NCBI GenBank assembly: GCA_013398955.1
Contig: VWPU01014882.1
Span: forward strand, 1-64,000
DNA from: Callaeas wilsoni
Taxonomy: Eukaryota > Chordata > Aves > Passeriformes > Callaeidae
Reading direction: 5' to 3'
DNA: 64,000 nt
A program made the position numbers and the translations under genes. Within the stretch, counting starts at the first letter, position 1; the number at the start of each line of letters is the position of its first letter. Below are positions 12,301 through 22,152 of this stretch, in pieces. The notes below the pieces were generated by a model. That model was given only the letters and a program-made list of their open reading frames with translations, was not told the origin of the DNA and did not search any database.

Positions 12301-13387
12301 ATCCTTTATTGGCTATTTATATAACCATAAATGCTATTTTTTAAATGTGTGTAAGAAGGCATTAATGGCATTTTCTGACTTGCAAGGTTCTACATCAACA
12401 CTAGGACAACACTCCTACTGCCTCATTTTCTGAGGCCAGAAAAATCAGAATCAGGGATTGATCCTCTCCTTTTCCCCAGGAAAGTTACTGAACAATACAG
12501 GATGTGATTAGCTGCTCTTGCTGTCTTCTACATGCATTTCTAAATAAAAAAATAATTTAAGAAAGGACAAGAAACCCATTCCATCCCATCACTACCCTTA
12601 TGCATATCCTTACACCTCGAACCTTTTCTCTGAGGGTTTCTACCTGAGTTGCTACCTCGTCTTCCTCTTGCAGAAGATCTTTGTAAGAATGCTTTTTCTC
12701 TCGCTGTATCCTGCCAGGTGCTAGCCCGTCATCAACACTTCGGTGACTCTCTAGGTACTCTGTGATTTATATGAGATGGGGAAAAAAGGAAGAAATGAAA
12801 TACCACATTAGGGAATGACAGACAAGTGGACCACGCACAAAATAAGCTAACAGAGGATGTTGGCACAGAGTGATGCACAAAACCCAACAAGCGCAGAGGC
12901 CTTAAAGGCAACAGTATGTGCTGTCTGACCAGAAGGATGGGGCTTGGTGCTCTAACACAATCATTCCAGATTTAATCTCTAATGCCTGCATATTCCTTCC
13001 TAAAGACAAGAGGACGTAGAAATGTTGCCATGACTAAATGTATCATTATCCTTTGTCCTCTGTCCCACACCTGGCAGGGAGAAGAAAGGCTGCAGTGGCA
13101 GAGTTCCCAATCAGGGTGTCTACATTAGGAAATACCACCCACTTCTCTCAAATTCTAATCTCAGTACTTTACACCTGGAAGTCAAGGGCTTGGGATCCTC
13201 CAGTAACTTGGCCAGCTTGAATTTAAGGGCTCGACAGCACACTAGCTTCCTTTCCCACTCTGACTGCATGGCCTGGCAAGGGCTGCAAAGGGCACCCTTT
13301 TCATTTATTTGTTTATTTTTTTTGCAAATCCCTCAGAGATTATGAAGCAGTCATACCTTCTTTCTTCTTGGCGCCATCATAAGCCAT
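3281..13387 (-). CDS. HMGXB4: HMG box-containing protein 4 (HMGXB4/HMG2L1), 10 coding exons
   Basis: Coding exons in transcript order are 13387-13357, 12759-12644, 11316-11241, 10329-9128, 7924-7843, 7351-7287, 6993-6888, 6347-6178, 5004-4882 and 3325-3281. Their phases join without a break into 2016 nt (671 residues plus stop). Recognition rests on the N-terminal MAYD start, the block [20 protein letters not shown], a Ser/Lys-rich nuclear region, one HMG box (about residues 476-545, split over three exons) and the conserved C-terminal helices ending IAYIMPGL. Known for the family: a nuclear DNA-bending HMG-box protein found with the NURF remodeller, reported as a negative regulator of Wnt/beta-catenin signalling in Xenopus and of smooth-muscle genes. 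It is longer than the mammalian protein because of an Arg/Glu/Lys expansion at about residues 387-474. The introns (about 0.3-2.3 kb) hold no other gene that I can see. Confidence 0.96.
4882..5004 (-). CDS. HMGXB4: HMGXB4 exon encoding C-terminal conserved helix
   Basis: This exon has 41 codons in phase 0 at both ends, acceptor ...CACTACCAG and donor GTGAGT. It begins [15 protein letters not shown] and ends LNGCPKHVL, a hydrophobic, well-conserved segment of the C-terminal domain. The flanking introns (3326-4881 and 5005-6177) show no recognisable gene or repeat. Confidence 0.95.
6178..6347 (-). CDS. HMGXB4: HMGXB4 exon with [14 protein letters not shown] block
   Basis: The exon starts with the last two bases of a split codon and ends in phase 0 at donor GTGAGC. 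It encodes a Ser/Pro-rich linker with SPHKKSP and SPAK motifs (possible proline-directed phosphosites), followed by the strongly conserved helix [19 protein letters not shown]. Its 57 codons match the mammalian exon closely. Confidence 0.96.
6888..6993 (-). CDS. HMGXB4: HMGXB4 exon: third HMG-box helix and basic tail
   Basis: Acceptor ...AACTACAG precedes [18 protein letters not shown], the last helix of the HMG box, then a basic TTVKRKA stretch. The donor is GTAATT with one base of the next codon in the exon. The frame joins 7287-7351 in phase 0. Confidence 0.96.
7287..7351 (-). CDS. HMGXB4: HMGXB4 exon: second HMG-box helix
   Basis: A short 65-nt exon with acceptor ...TTTTTGCCAG and donor GTGAGTG. 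It encodes [20 protein letters not shown], the canonical second helix with the Trp and Leu-Pro core of HMG boxes. The split Asp codon is completed by the G at the end of the upstream exon. Confidence 0.97.
7843..7924 (-). CDS. HMGXB4: HMGXB4 exon: first HMG-box helix
   Basis: The exon is preceded by ...TTCTGACTAG and followed by GTAAGAG. It encodes [17 protein letters not shown] and then [10 protein letters not shown], the first helix and turn of the HMG box with the aromatic core residues Tyr and Phe. It enters in phase 0, exactly as needed after the exon ending at 9128. Confidence 0.97.
9128..10329 (-). CDS. HMGXB4: HMGXB4 large internal exon with charged repeat expansion
   Basis: This 1202-nt exon has acceptor ...GATCTTTTTCAG and donor AAA|GTAAGG at 9127-9122. 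In order it encodes a KKKKK/Ser-rich stretch, TSMDLLKAI, the [17 protein letters not shown] block with [27 protein letters not shown], the acidic-to-basic [20 protein letters not shown] segment, a Pro-rich stretch, and about 88 residues made only of Glu, Lys and Arg. The open frame runs about 126 bases past the donor, but that part (VRKNW...) has no counterpart in the family and is intron read-through. The phase-0 donor is the only one that joins the HMG-box exon correctly. Confidence 0.95.
9132..9393 (-). repeat. HMGXB4: Coding homopurine tract / EKEREK minisatellite
   Basis: The plus strand is pure pyrimidine for 262 bases. Read on the minus strand it encodes repeats of a six-residue EKEREK-like unit (18-bp period), then a 21-base A run (plus-strand T run 9196-9216) coding for Lys, then a less regular Arg/Glu run. 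It lies wholly within the HMGXB4 exon and keeps its frame. Confidence 0.95.
11241..11316 (-). CDS. HMGXB4: HMGXB4 coding exon with [11 protein letters not shown] motif
   Basis: Acceptor ...CTTATTCCAG precedes [20 protein letters not shown] and donor GTAAGG. The basic KKKRK is a likely nuclear localisation signal. It begins in phase 0 and ends with one base of a Gly codon completed by the large exon. The equivalent of a roughly ten-residue segment that precedes this motif in the mammalian protein was not found as a separate exon. Confidence 0.93.
12644..12759 (-). CDS. HMGXB4: HMGXB4 second coding exon
   Basis: Acceptor ...AAATCACAG and donor CAG|GTAGAA flank 39 codons including [20 protein letters not shown], which matches the family's N-terminal GLAAGRSQREKK-type motif. 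An alternative downstream GT (AAG|GTTCGA, exon end 12623) would add seven in-frame codons. The phase agrees with the start exon. Confidence 0.93.
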
Positions 13388-13394
13388 GGTGGTC
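13357..13394 (-). CDS. HMGXB4: HMGXB4 start exon
   Basis: The ATG at 13387-13385 sits in an ideal Kozak context (GACCACCATGGC) and begins [10 protein letters not shown], as in other vertebrate HMGXB4 proteins. The donor is GAAG|GTATGA. The acceptor is placed at ...CTCCTGCAG|GACCACC, giving seven untranslated bases. A nearby CACAG is an alternative acceptor, so the 5' limit is less certain than the start codon. Confidence 0.88.
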
Positions 13395-15656
13395 CTGCAG
13401 GAGCCTGTGAATGAGCTGCCACGTCTGGGCTCCTTCCCCCGTTCCCATCTATAGGAAAAGGTCTGAGAAACAGAGAATGAAAATAACCCTCCCATAAAGA
13501 AAAATCACTACGTAAATTGGGAAACTTGCTCTGAACCAAATAAGGATTCTCTGGAAGACAGTGGGAAAGGAAAGGAGTGGTCACTCTTCAGGCTTGACAG
13601 ATTTGGGTTTTTTTGTAATCAAAATGGATGTTCTATTATTTTAAAGATAGAAAATACCATCTTTTTCTTATAAAATATCTAAATCATTGAAGTAATTTAT
13701 CTACAAAAATAGAAAAAGGGTGAGAAGACAACTGAGTTTGATTTTCATGACACACAAAACTGCACCCAAACTGTGTCAAAGCCATTTTTTGTCAGGAGCC
13801 ACTGCAGCAAAGAGTGGGATGTTTAAAGAGATTTCAAACCCTTGAACCTCACATGAAGTGAAGGAAAAGAAGGGACCAGGCAGAAAGAATTAAATTACAA
13901 AAGAATTATTATTAATATTTTTAACTAGAGGATCACACATTTTGTAGTAAAGGTGTGCATCCTTCTGATATGTTTCCCAATGCTACCACCGCAGCCATTC
14001 CGAATGCCAGCCTGGGAGAGGGGATGGAAGAGAGCACTCCTTTTAGCTGGGCCTGCAGCAACCCAACCTCTGCCCCCCAGGTTTCAGGCCTCCTCTAACA
14101 GAGTCACTGCTCCAGCTACGGGCACACAGCAGGACAGTGCTGCGATGGAACAGCCACACTCTGGTTCTCTCAGAGCAAACAGCTTTTGTTCCTCAGCCAG
14201 TGACCAGCTTGGCAAGAAAAGATCGACCTTCTGCTCCCACGGGATTAACCAATCGCCCCCAGCTGCCTTTGTGTGTTTGAGTGTATGTGCACATTTGTAA
14301 ACACCCAGCCACAAAGACCAGGCAGCTTGCTCATCCCAGCTGTCATGGTAATTTTGCCACACTGAAGTTACACGGGAATACTTTGGGCGCGGGGAACTTG
14401 TGCTTATACATCCCACATGCAACTCGATTTTATAAACAACTGGCTGATGCTGACAATGTACAACTTATTCATCCTATAGTGGTCACTTAGGGGATACAAG
14501 TCACAACTAAATCAAGCTTGTGGGTACACAGGATATGTTTCTGTTTAAATTCATAGGAATACATGTTATTTCTTCAGGTTTTGGGAAAGCATCCACTTCA
14601 GAATGTCAAGTCAGTGTTTTGACTCTTACATATCGCCGGCAGCAAACACAACGATTCTACCTACACACATGAGCACTGCCTATGTACATTCATAGAGCAC
14701 TGCACTTGGCAATAAAAAAGGGCATCTTGCCACTTGTGGGCTCGTGATCTTGAACCGGACGTTGTCAACATTTTGTGCTGTTCGTCTGTCATACAGACTT
14801 CAGTGGGAAGACACACAATACCAGAGCATTGTGCTCCAGAGGGTAAGGGCCTAATCCAGATACTGCTCAGCAAAACAAAGCTGAAGACAGTCATTCATGA
14901 ATGGATGACCTGGAGAGTCTAAGACTTCTTTGTACCTACATGCATACCTTTAAGTCTCTTTTTAATTCTTATCTGCTTGCCATGTACACAGGTTGGTAGA
15001 TACCGCCCACAGGCGCTCACAGCCCAGACCTCCAATCCGGCAGATACAAAATATACCCTTAACTACTCTCATCCTGTAAACCTCGATTAAGTTCTCCTGC
15101 TTTAAACTCCCGGGTTTCAGCAGCGATGGCACAGGCTCAGTGGGGAAGCTCTCCCTTCACGCCTCCCGTTACTTAGCGCACACGCTTGCGGGTTCAAGGC
15201 CCAGCCTTGCTTTTCTGCAGCCTCGGAACCCCCGCTCCTCGGTCCCGCTGCCCACTGGCCGCGAGGGGTGGCTCCCTCGCCCCGCGTCCCGCCGGCGCTC
15301 CCAGCCGGAGCCGTGAGGGCAGACGGGACCGCCGGGAATTCCGCGCGCAGCCGAGGGCGCGAACCCGGCACCGGCCCCTCCGCGGGCACGGATCCGCGGC
15401 CGGCCCGTGCTGCGCATGCGCCCCGACACCCCCCGGAGCCCGGGCCCCGCCGCCGCCTCCGTTCAAAGCGGGCTCCTCTGCCCCGCTCTCGCCCGCGCGT
15501 CCCCTCACCCGAGCGGGCTCCAGCCTCACGCCAGCCCGTGGCTCCGCCCTTGCAGCAGGCCCGGGCGTGCCCCGAGTGCGGGGCCGCCCAGCGGCGACAA
15601 CGCCCGCCGGCGCCGAGCCGCGGCCGCAGGGTGGAGACGGACCGCGGCCGCCTCAC

Positions 15657-15740
15657 TCGACCCCGCCGCTTCCCGCCGCGCCGCCGCCCGCGGCCGCCAT
15701 CTTGGACAGGGAGACAAGGGACCCGCGCCAGCGCCGGCCA
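15657..15740 (-). other. HMGXB4: Probable HMGXB4 exon 1 (5' UTR)
   Basis: A candidate first exon ends at TCGA|GTGAGG (donor at 15656-15651). It contains a YY1-type element just inside the presumed start site. The transcription start is placed loosely, because no cap-site signal is unambiguous in this GC-rich stretch. Confidence 0.5.
15693..15703 (-). promoter_or_regulatory. YY1-type element AAGATGGCGGC
   Basis: The minus strand reads AAGATGGCGGC, the canonical oriented YY1 core that lies just downstream of start sites in many TATA-less promoters. Its orientation agrees with leftward transcription of HMGXB4. The ATG within it opens a short frame (15700-15653). Confidence 0.75.
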
Positions 15741-16069
15741 GCCGAGCGCCGAGCGCCTCCAACGCGGCACCCGCGGGGCGGGGGAAGAGGGCGGGGCGCC
15801 GGCTTGTCGAGCGCATCGATGGCCCGGCGCGCCGCCCGGGAGCACCGCGTCCCTGGAAGCCGTGCCACGCGCGGGTGGGACACACGCGGGGCGCCGGTGC
15901 CCGGACCCGCCTCTGCCCGCCACCACCAGCAGTGGAGGGTGCCCGCCTTCCCCCTGGCTTGGCGCAGCCTCCTCTTCGTGTGTGCGGGTGCCGCGCGGTC
16001 GCGGCACAGCTTCCCCTCTCATGTCGTCCCTCTCTGTCAGAGACTGAGCTGGCTGGGCTAGTTGGTGGC

Positions 16070-16797
16070 TGCTCGTTCCTGCCGCGGTGGGTCAATGGGA
16101 AAGGGTGAAATCCTTTTACTAAAGAGTTACAGAGCCAGCACTTCCATGAGATTAGTCACACGCGCACGTGAATGGGCACATCTCCCTCAAGACTGTCTGA
16201 TTCCCCGAGGAACCGAGTGGATGTACTGCACAGCTGGGGTTCAGGGGCAGAGATAAGCACGGCTGAACAGCACACTCGGGATTACTGCCCGTGGAGGCAT
16301 CATGCAACCCTCGCACCCACGCTTATCGACTGTCCAAAGGTGGCAGCCAAGAGAAAGGCAAAGTGCCCCCAGCATCTTCTAAAGGGCTCATTCATTATTG
16401 CAAAGGCTTCAAGGCAGAGCTTAAAAAAAAGCTCAGGAAGCAGCCAGGTCAGAAAAGAATCCTTTTCCCCACTAGGTTAGCCTTTCTTCACTCTGACCTG
16501 TTGGGAGGTTCAACAAACCTCATTTCACTGTTACCTTAAATCCCATAATCTCCACTGATGCAAGAATTGTCTTTTTATTCAGATGCCGGCAGATAGCCCC
16601 GTGACTCTTTGGCAGAGGCTGCTCACAGTCACATGCGACAGCAGACTACCATTCCCAGCCATGCCTGAGGTTAAACCTGACCCATCACAGACAGGCCATT
16701 CCCCAGCCCCTACGGATCTGCCTTCTGGTCCTGCTGATGCTTTCGTGTCCTAACAAGTACGGAATGATGACAGCAATTATTTGCAGTCCAGTAGGGC
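16070..16797. other. Spacer between CpG island and solo LTR
   Basis: Nothing recognisable: no repeat consensus, no splice-flanked open frame. Confidence 0.5.
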
Positions 16798-16803
16798 CTA
16801 GAG

Positions 16804-17460
16804 TGTTGGGGAAGATGAAACAGGAAAGCCTTATAAATATGATTGCCTGCCAAAAGATGCTGAGAATAGGGAAACTATAAGTGAGATTGAAATGAAAGCA
16901 AGCTTTGAGATACCAAGCCTTAGTTACTGAACAACTGGAAAACAATGGGATGGCCGGCAGAAGGTAATCCCCTCTCTGATTGAACACTACCCTCTGCCTG
17001 CTGACAAGTCCAAGGGGCAGAGCAGACCCTACTGGCTTGGCAGCAGGGGTCCAAGAGTAGTTTCTAGAGTTTAAAATGTAACACAGTATGGTAATATAAC
17101 AATTCTTATAGGCTGTATGTAAATGCTATAGGATTTGTATCTTGTACTAGATTGGTTAATGAAAATTAGAATATTCAACATAGAAGAAGACTTATTGTAA
17201 TGTACACGAGAACCTCGCTCTCTTTTCTCTCTCCTTTTACTACTTCCACTACTTCCCCTTGCCCTTACTCTCTCTTGCTCTTACCTTTGCTTCGCTTGCT
17301 GTCTTACTTTTCTGGCCTGCTTCGAGCTGCAGCTGGCAGCTCCAAGCAGGACCACTATACCCACGCCCTTGGTAATAAACTACATGCTCTAAAACCTAAC
17401 CACAGAGATCTCTTATCTCTAGCCGTCCCGACCGTCTAAAACCAACCAGAATTTCCTACG
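16804..17460 (+). mobile_element. Solo LTR of a class II (ERVK-like) endogenous retrovirus
   Basis: The 657-bp segment begins TGTTGGGG and ends CTACG. It is bracketed by a perfect 6-bp direct repeat CTAGAG (16798-16803 and 17461-17466), the duplication length typical of betaretrovirus-like integrations. A CT-rich zone and an AATAAA at about 17372 precede a U5-like end, giving plus orientation. The terminal CA is CG here, perhaps a point change. No internal retroviral genes are present, so it is a recombined solo LTR. The family name is not assigned. Confidence 0.8.
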
Positions 17461-17488
17461 CTAGAGGAATCTGAAGAGAATAGAGGCA

Positions 17489-17524
17489 TTTATACAGCAT
17501 AACATGCCTGTTATGCTGTATAAA
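17489..17524. repeat. Perfect 16-bp inverted repeat with 4-base loop
   Basis: The left arm at 17489-17504 is the exact reverse complement of the right arm at 17509-17524, with loop TGCC. It lies 22 bases beyond the LTR's right target duplication. Confidence 0.95.
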
Positions 17525-17529
17525 GTGTG

Positions 17530-19889
17530 GTTTGATCCAAAGTGAGGGGTACACCCTGTACACACAGATCAATGTCTGCAAGTGCAGCAGCTGTAACGCA
17601 TCGAGAAAAAACTCACCAGCCCCGAGGCTGAGCACAAAGCCTGCACAGATGTTCTCGTGCGTGTACGCGTGTGCTACTGGTGAAACTAAAATCACTCCTT
17701 GCCCTCTAGGCTGTAACCCAGGGAGGAATCACCATGGTGGACAAGTGCCTCTGCAAATTTATGACCAGGATCTTGCCAGAGTTGAACCTGACATGACCTG
17801 CTCCTTTACTACTTCTTGCTGGTGATGTTTCCAGGGGTCCCAGTGGTGGATTCATACCCCATTCGACAATGCACAGCACAACAAGATCACAGTTCCTGTG
17901 TTTTTATAGACTTCAGCTTTCTTGCTCATGTTACAGACTATACAAAAATATCTATGGACATAACAGAAACATCAGTTAACTCCTGGGAGCACCTGGCCTA
18001 TGGGTCAGGTGGAGACAAAATGGGAGCGAGTCAGAAGAAGCCGTGAGCGTGTTTGGGAGAGGCTACGTGCAGCCCAAAGGAACAGGGATTCATATTGCTT
18101 TGAAAATTGAGAGCTTAAATTAGCCTGGTGTTTGATGATAGCAAGCATTTGGTAATGATAGCTAGTAAATGCGTAGGGATGGTATGTTTAATATTCTGTA
18201 CCCTAGAAAGAGAAAGCATTTGAGCTCCCCTGCAGTTTAATGTTTTTAGTGCTGGATGGTTCATAGGTATTAGATTGTGTCAGGGACTGTGTGTGGATGA
18301 GAGAGAATGAATTTGCAGGTGAATTTGCAAAAATGAGCATATAGCAGGATACTTGCACATAAAGCCACTGAAGCACCAATTATTCAGACTTCCCCTGTTG
18401 AGATCCATCCAAGTTTCTTTCCTCCCACAGAACAAACATAATAGTAATAATAATAGGAATTGTAATAGTAACAACAATAACATATAGTCCCTTCTACTGC
18501 ACTTTTCATCAGTGAAGAAATGCTCAGAAAAATTCATTTCAATCATTCCCATTCTTCAGAGCTCATAAAGGGAACTAGCCAGCACAAAACATTGGCATTT
18601 ATTGGGTGCTTTCAGACAGCTTAGCCTTTTGCTTTTCTAGAAAATCCAGGAATCTCTTTAGAGTATACACCTAGATTAAACAGGTCAGGTGGGGAAAATG
18701 TCAGAATGCTGATAGCAAATCAGAGTCACAACCCCTTTGAATCCTTAACACTTGATAGAATTGTTTCTTTGTACTCTGGAATATAAGAGGTCATAGCGAG
18801 GGAATCAGAAAATCAAACAGTCCCTACAGCTTTTAAGACCTGAAGTGCAGCTTCAGTCAGTCTCAGACTGTTGTGAGAATATTGCTTATTCCTTTTGCTC
18901 AGAGCATCTTGCATTCTTTTCCTGCATCCCTGGGAAAGAAACTGCAAAAGGGTACATGGTATGTTCCCTCAGGTGTCCTCTTGGCTGTGAGATACATATT
19001 GTATAAAATGCTCTTGGCAGTGCAGAACATTTTAGGATGTGTGCATAGCTGCCTATGCTTAATGCAAGATTGGTTATGTGCTAAGAGCTTACTGCCCATG
19101 AAGCCACCCAATCTGATCTTGCTTTCCCCACTTTATTTCCACCATGCATCCTTGTCTGCTTATTTTTTCCTGACTGAACAACAGTCCAAGCTGCTAGATT
19201 TAGTAGCCCTCTTTTGTTTCATTGGGTTTTAGTACTTTGTTTTGTGGTATCTCAAGTGCAATGAGTGTAAGAAGAATGAATAATAACATGAGCACAAGCT
19301 TACAACCAAGTTATGTACTGAATTAAATTCAGCACTCACAGCTGTGTGAACAATTATCAATTTTACCTGTCATAGTTTTGCAACTCATAAATCTCTTTTC
19401 ACTCCTGTCCCAGTTTCTCATATTTTTTCCCTAGATTCCAAGATGATTTGGCATTAGCTGAAATGAGACCTGGTTTAAAAACTCTACTCTCCACCTAGCC
19501 AAGAAAAGCAGCGCACAGACAGTGCTACTCTTGTAGCACTTTGTAGTCTTGTTGCTTGTTTTGCACAGACAGTGTTACTCTTCTCTGTACACAGTACAAA
19601 ACTTGTATGTTACAGCTACCAAGCTGCCCTTAAAAAGGAAAGTGGATGAAGTGACCACGATGTCACAGTGACTTTGGATGTAATGAACCTTGCTTGCTTG
19701 CTTGCTTGCCAATTGCCTCGCCCACATAATTTCCTTAGTTGTATTTATAAACAGTGCTGGTGACTCCTGTTTGGATACAAAGACTTGCTTCCATAGAGAA
19801 TCAAAACTTCAAAAGATTTTTTATGTGCATTGTTTTGGTGGTGGGGCTTTATTTAAATTACTTCCCATTTGTCTTTGCTTTTTTTTGCA
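17530..19889. other. Intergenic stretch without recognised gene
   Basis: Contains an interrupted AAT/AAC-rich patch (about 18435-18482), a near-duplicate of 'gcacagacagtg.tactctt' at about 19512 and 19563, and a (TTGC)5 run at 19690-19709. No gene or transposon was recognised. Confidence 0.5.
19690..19709. repeat. (TTGC)5 microsatellite
   Basis: Five perfect tetranucleotide units on the plus strand. Confidence 0.95.
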
Positions 19890-19890
19890 G

Positions 19891-20078
19891 GATGCATTCG
19901 TTTTCGTGCCTCTTCATCTTTCACTGCAGTCGTTACTGAAACCACAAAGGTGTGCGCATTCATTTGTAATGTCAATACAGCAGCCCGAATGTTTCCCGGA
20001 GCCACAGTGTCTGTCACAGTGGGGACACGCTTTCTCCCCGTGCTCCCTGTGCTCTGTATTCATGCTGAGAGAGCTAAG
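19891..20078 (+). other. Candidate internal exon of unknown gene
   Basis: A strong acceptor (TTTGCTTTTTTTTGCAG) and a good donor (CTAAG|GTGAGA) enclose 188 bases open in two plus-strand frames. The segment retains about eight CpGs, while the neighbouring sequence has very few. I recognise no protein family in either frame. It could be a coding exon, a noncoding RNA exon of a transcript divergent from HMGXB4, or chance. Confidence 0.3.
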
Positions 20079-21299
20079 GTGAGATGGGAGGTCAGCGTCC
20101 ATCTGGTAGGGAAAAGGTATGGTGAATTACAGTAGGATTTGTGGGGTCTGGAGAGGAACAGCCTGTTCCTGGATGTGGCTAAGCAAAGGGAAAAGAACTA
20201 TACTGAAGTGATACACAAAAAGGACAGGCTAAATGCAGGCAATCAGTCAGCATTGAATTTGCCTCTTTTCACTGATTTTGCTTTCTCTCTTCTTACCACC
20301 TGCCAGGGAGGTAGAATTAGTTTAATCTGAGTTTCATGGAGCCATGCAAGGCCTATTGCATTGCTTTCAGCACTCTGGTCTCCCTCCCTGCTTGCTCCCT
20401 GGAGACCTTGCTGGTGTCTGCTCACAGCCCTGGTCCCATAAAGCATCAGGCATTCAGGTCTATCTGTATTCCTGATTTGCATTTTCCATTTTTTGCCTTG
20501 AAACTGTTAATTTATTTAAATTCCTCCCCTCATACCTTGATTCCATTATAGCCCTCTTCTGTACAGGTCAGACTGACCTGCTCTTCTTTTTTTAGACATT
20601 GTAGCATGATCCTTCACCTTTAGGAAAAAAAAGCCTGTAGCTCTGGGGTGCTTCCTTCCTGCAGTTTTCTGTTTATGAGAGACCCACAGTGTTGACATCT
20701 GTCCTGTATTGGGTAGCAGAAATTACCTTATTACTAACATTTCTCTTCAGATAATGTAGATGGGTCATGGCTATTTCTGTGACCAAGCCTGCATATTGCC
20801 TCTGCTTCTGGAGACATGCCATTGCTGGAGATCAGAACTTTTGGGAAAAGCAGGAGATTTCACTGTTCCCTGAACAGCTAGAAAGTGGCAGTGGAGTTTG
20901 CAGAGGCTGGAAACAGGACAGTGCTGCCTGCAAAATTCTTGAAATACCAACTGGGGTAATGCCAAGCTTGTGACTGTAGTGTGGTCTATGGAGCTGCTGC
21001 GAAAACATGGGCAAGAGGAGACCCATAGAAAGGGCTCCAGATGCACCAAGGTTGGAGTCACAGTAAAGGCAAGGAGATGTACTGATGTGATGAGCAGGTG
21101 AGGAATAACAAAAAGTTATGCATTGCAGAGTGGTGTGTTTTGGGAGAAGTTGGTGGTGTTGCAGGACATTTTATGTGTTTTACATAACAGGTAGTTTTCA
21201 ATGCTTTCAGAGTCACTGGATAAGACAACATGATCTGGATCATCAAGTGCTGTTTCCTGCTGTTGTAGGCCCACTGTCATTCAATCTGTTTTGTAAACC
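20079..21299. other. Intergenic stretch
   Basis: No feature recognised apart from short open frames without support. Confidence 0.5.
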
Positions 21300-21545
21300 G
21301 ATCAGTCTTTATCTTTAAAGTAATCAAGTCTCATTCCCCCACAATGCTCACTTGGAGAGAGTGTTCCAGAGACTATTTTGTCTGATGGTTAGGAGCCATC
21401 TCCTAATTACCAGCTTAAATGTATACATGGTTAGCTTGCATCCATTTGTTCTTGTGCCAACATCTTATTTTAGCTAAAATAATTATTGTCTTTTGTTGCT
21501 GTTTTTGCTTAGAAGTATTTATAGAGAGCTGTCATACCTGCACTC
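21300..21545 (-). mobile_element. Old CR1-like LINE remnant (3' region)
   Basis: The plus strand resembles the reverse complement of an old amniote CR1 3' region. Blocks such as 'tgttccagagact', 'ccatttgttcttgtgcc' and 'gtatttatagagagc' appear in the expected order with many substitutions. It is much more diverged than the avian CR1 copies at 325 and 29549. Confidence 0.65.
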
Positions 21546-22152
21546 ATTCTCATTTTGCAAATAGACTATGTCACTCAAAGGAAAGAAAAACTGTACTGCA
21601 TGGAGACATCAACCCCTCTTTCCCCAAATATTTAAAAGCAGTTAGCCCTTGGTATGGGGGTAAGTATAGCTGGTCAGGGATACAGTGACTGTTTTTTGTG
21701 ATTGCACTATTGTTTGTTTGCAAACTTGCTTAAAGAAGCCTCACCTCTCACTGTGCCACAATCTGAAATAAAACTAAATCAAGCTCACTTTTCTGGATTA
21801 CAGGAGAATCTAAAAATAATGACCTGTGGCATTGCAGCATGGTACAAGAGAGCTATCTAACTGGGAATTCTGCAGTCTAGGCTGTGACTGAGCTAATGCT
21901 AGGAAAGATGGAGGAATGAAAGGCCTCTATAAAATAAATTTTAACTATGCTTTGCACCAAGCAGACAAAAGAGTCATAAAGCTGAGCTTAAAATTTTTGT
22001 GTGAAGACAGTATTGGTCTGAAGCATAAGTACAAACATGGGATAAACTTGAAATGAGAACGTTTTCTTTGTAATGCACATCAGAAACCTTCAGAAGAAAT
22101 TAAGGTGCTTCAAGATGAATCAGAGTCGAAGCTCCTTCAGCTCGTCACTCAC

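Larger units (their letters stand above)
15180..15990 (-). promoter_or_regulatory. HMGXB4: HMGXB4 CpG-island promoter
   Basis: About 800 bases of very high GC and dense CpG without a TATA box, located upstream of the start exon, as expected for a housekeeping nuclear gene. The island is wide enough to be bidirectional. Long open frames here on both strands are a by-product of GC content and are not called as genes. Confidence 0.85.

Noticed and set aside
15117..16108. Open frames of 190-301 codons on both strands in the GC-rich island
   Set aside because: Several frames are open at once because stop codons are rare at this GC content. The peptides are Arg/Pro/Ala/Gly-rich and show no family features.
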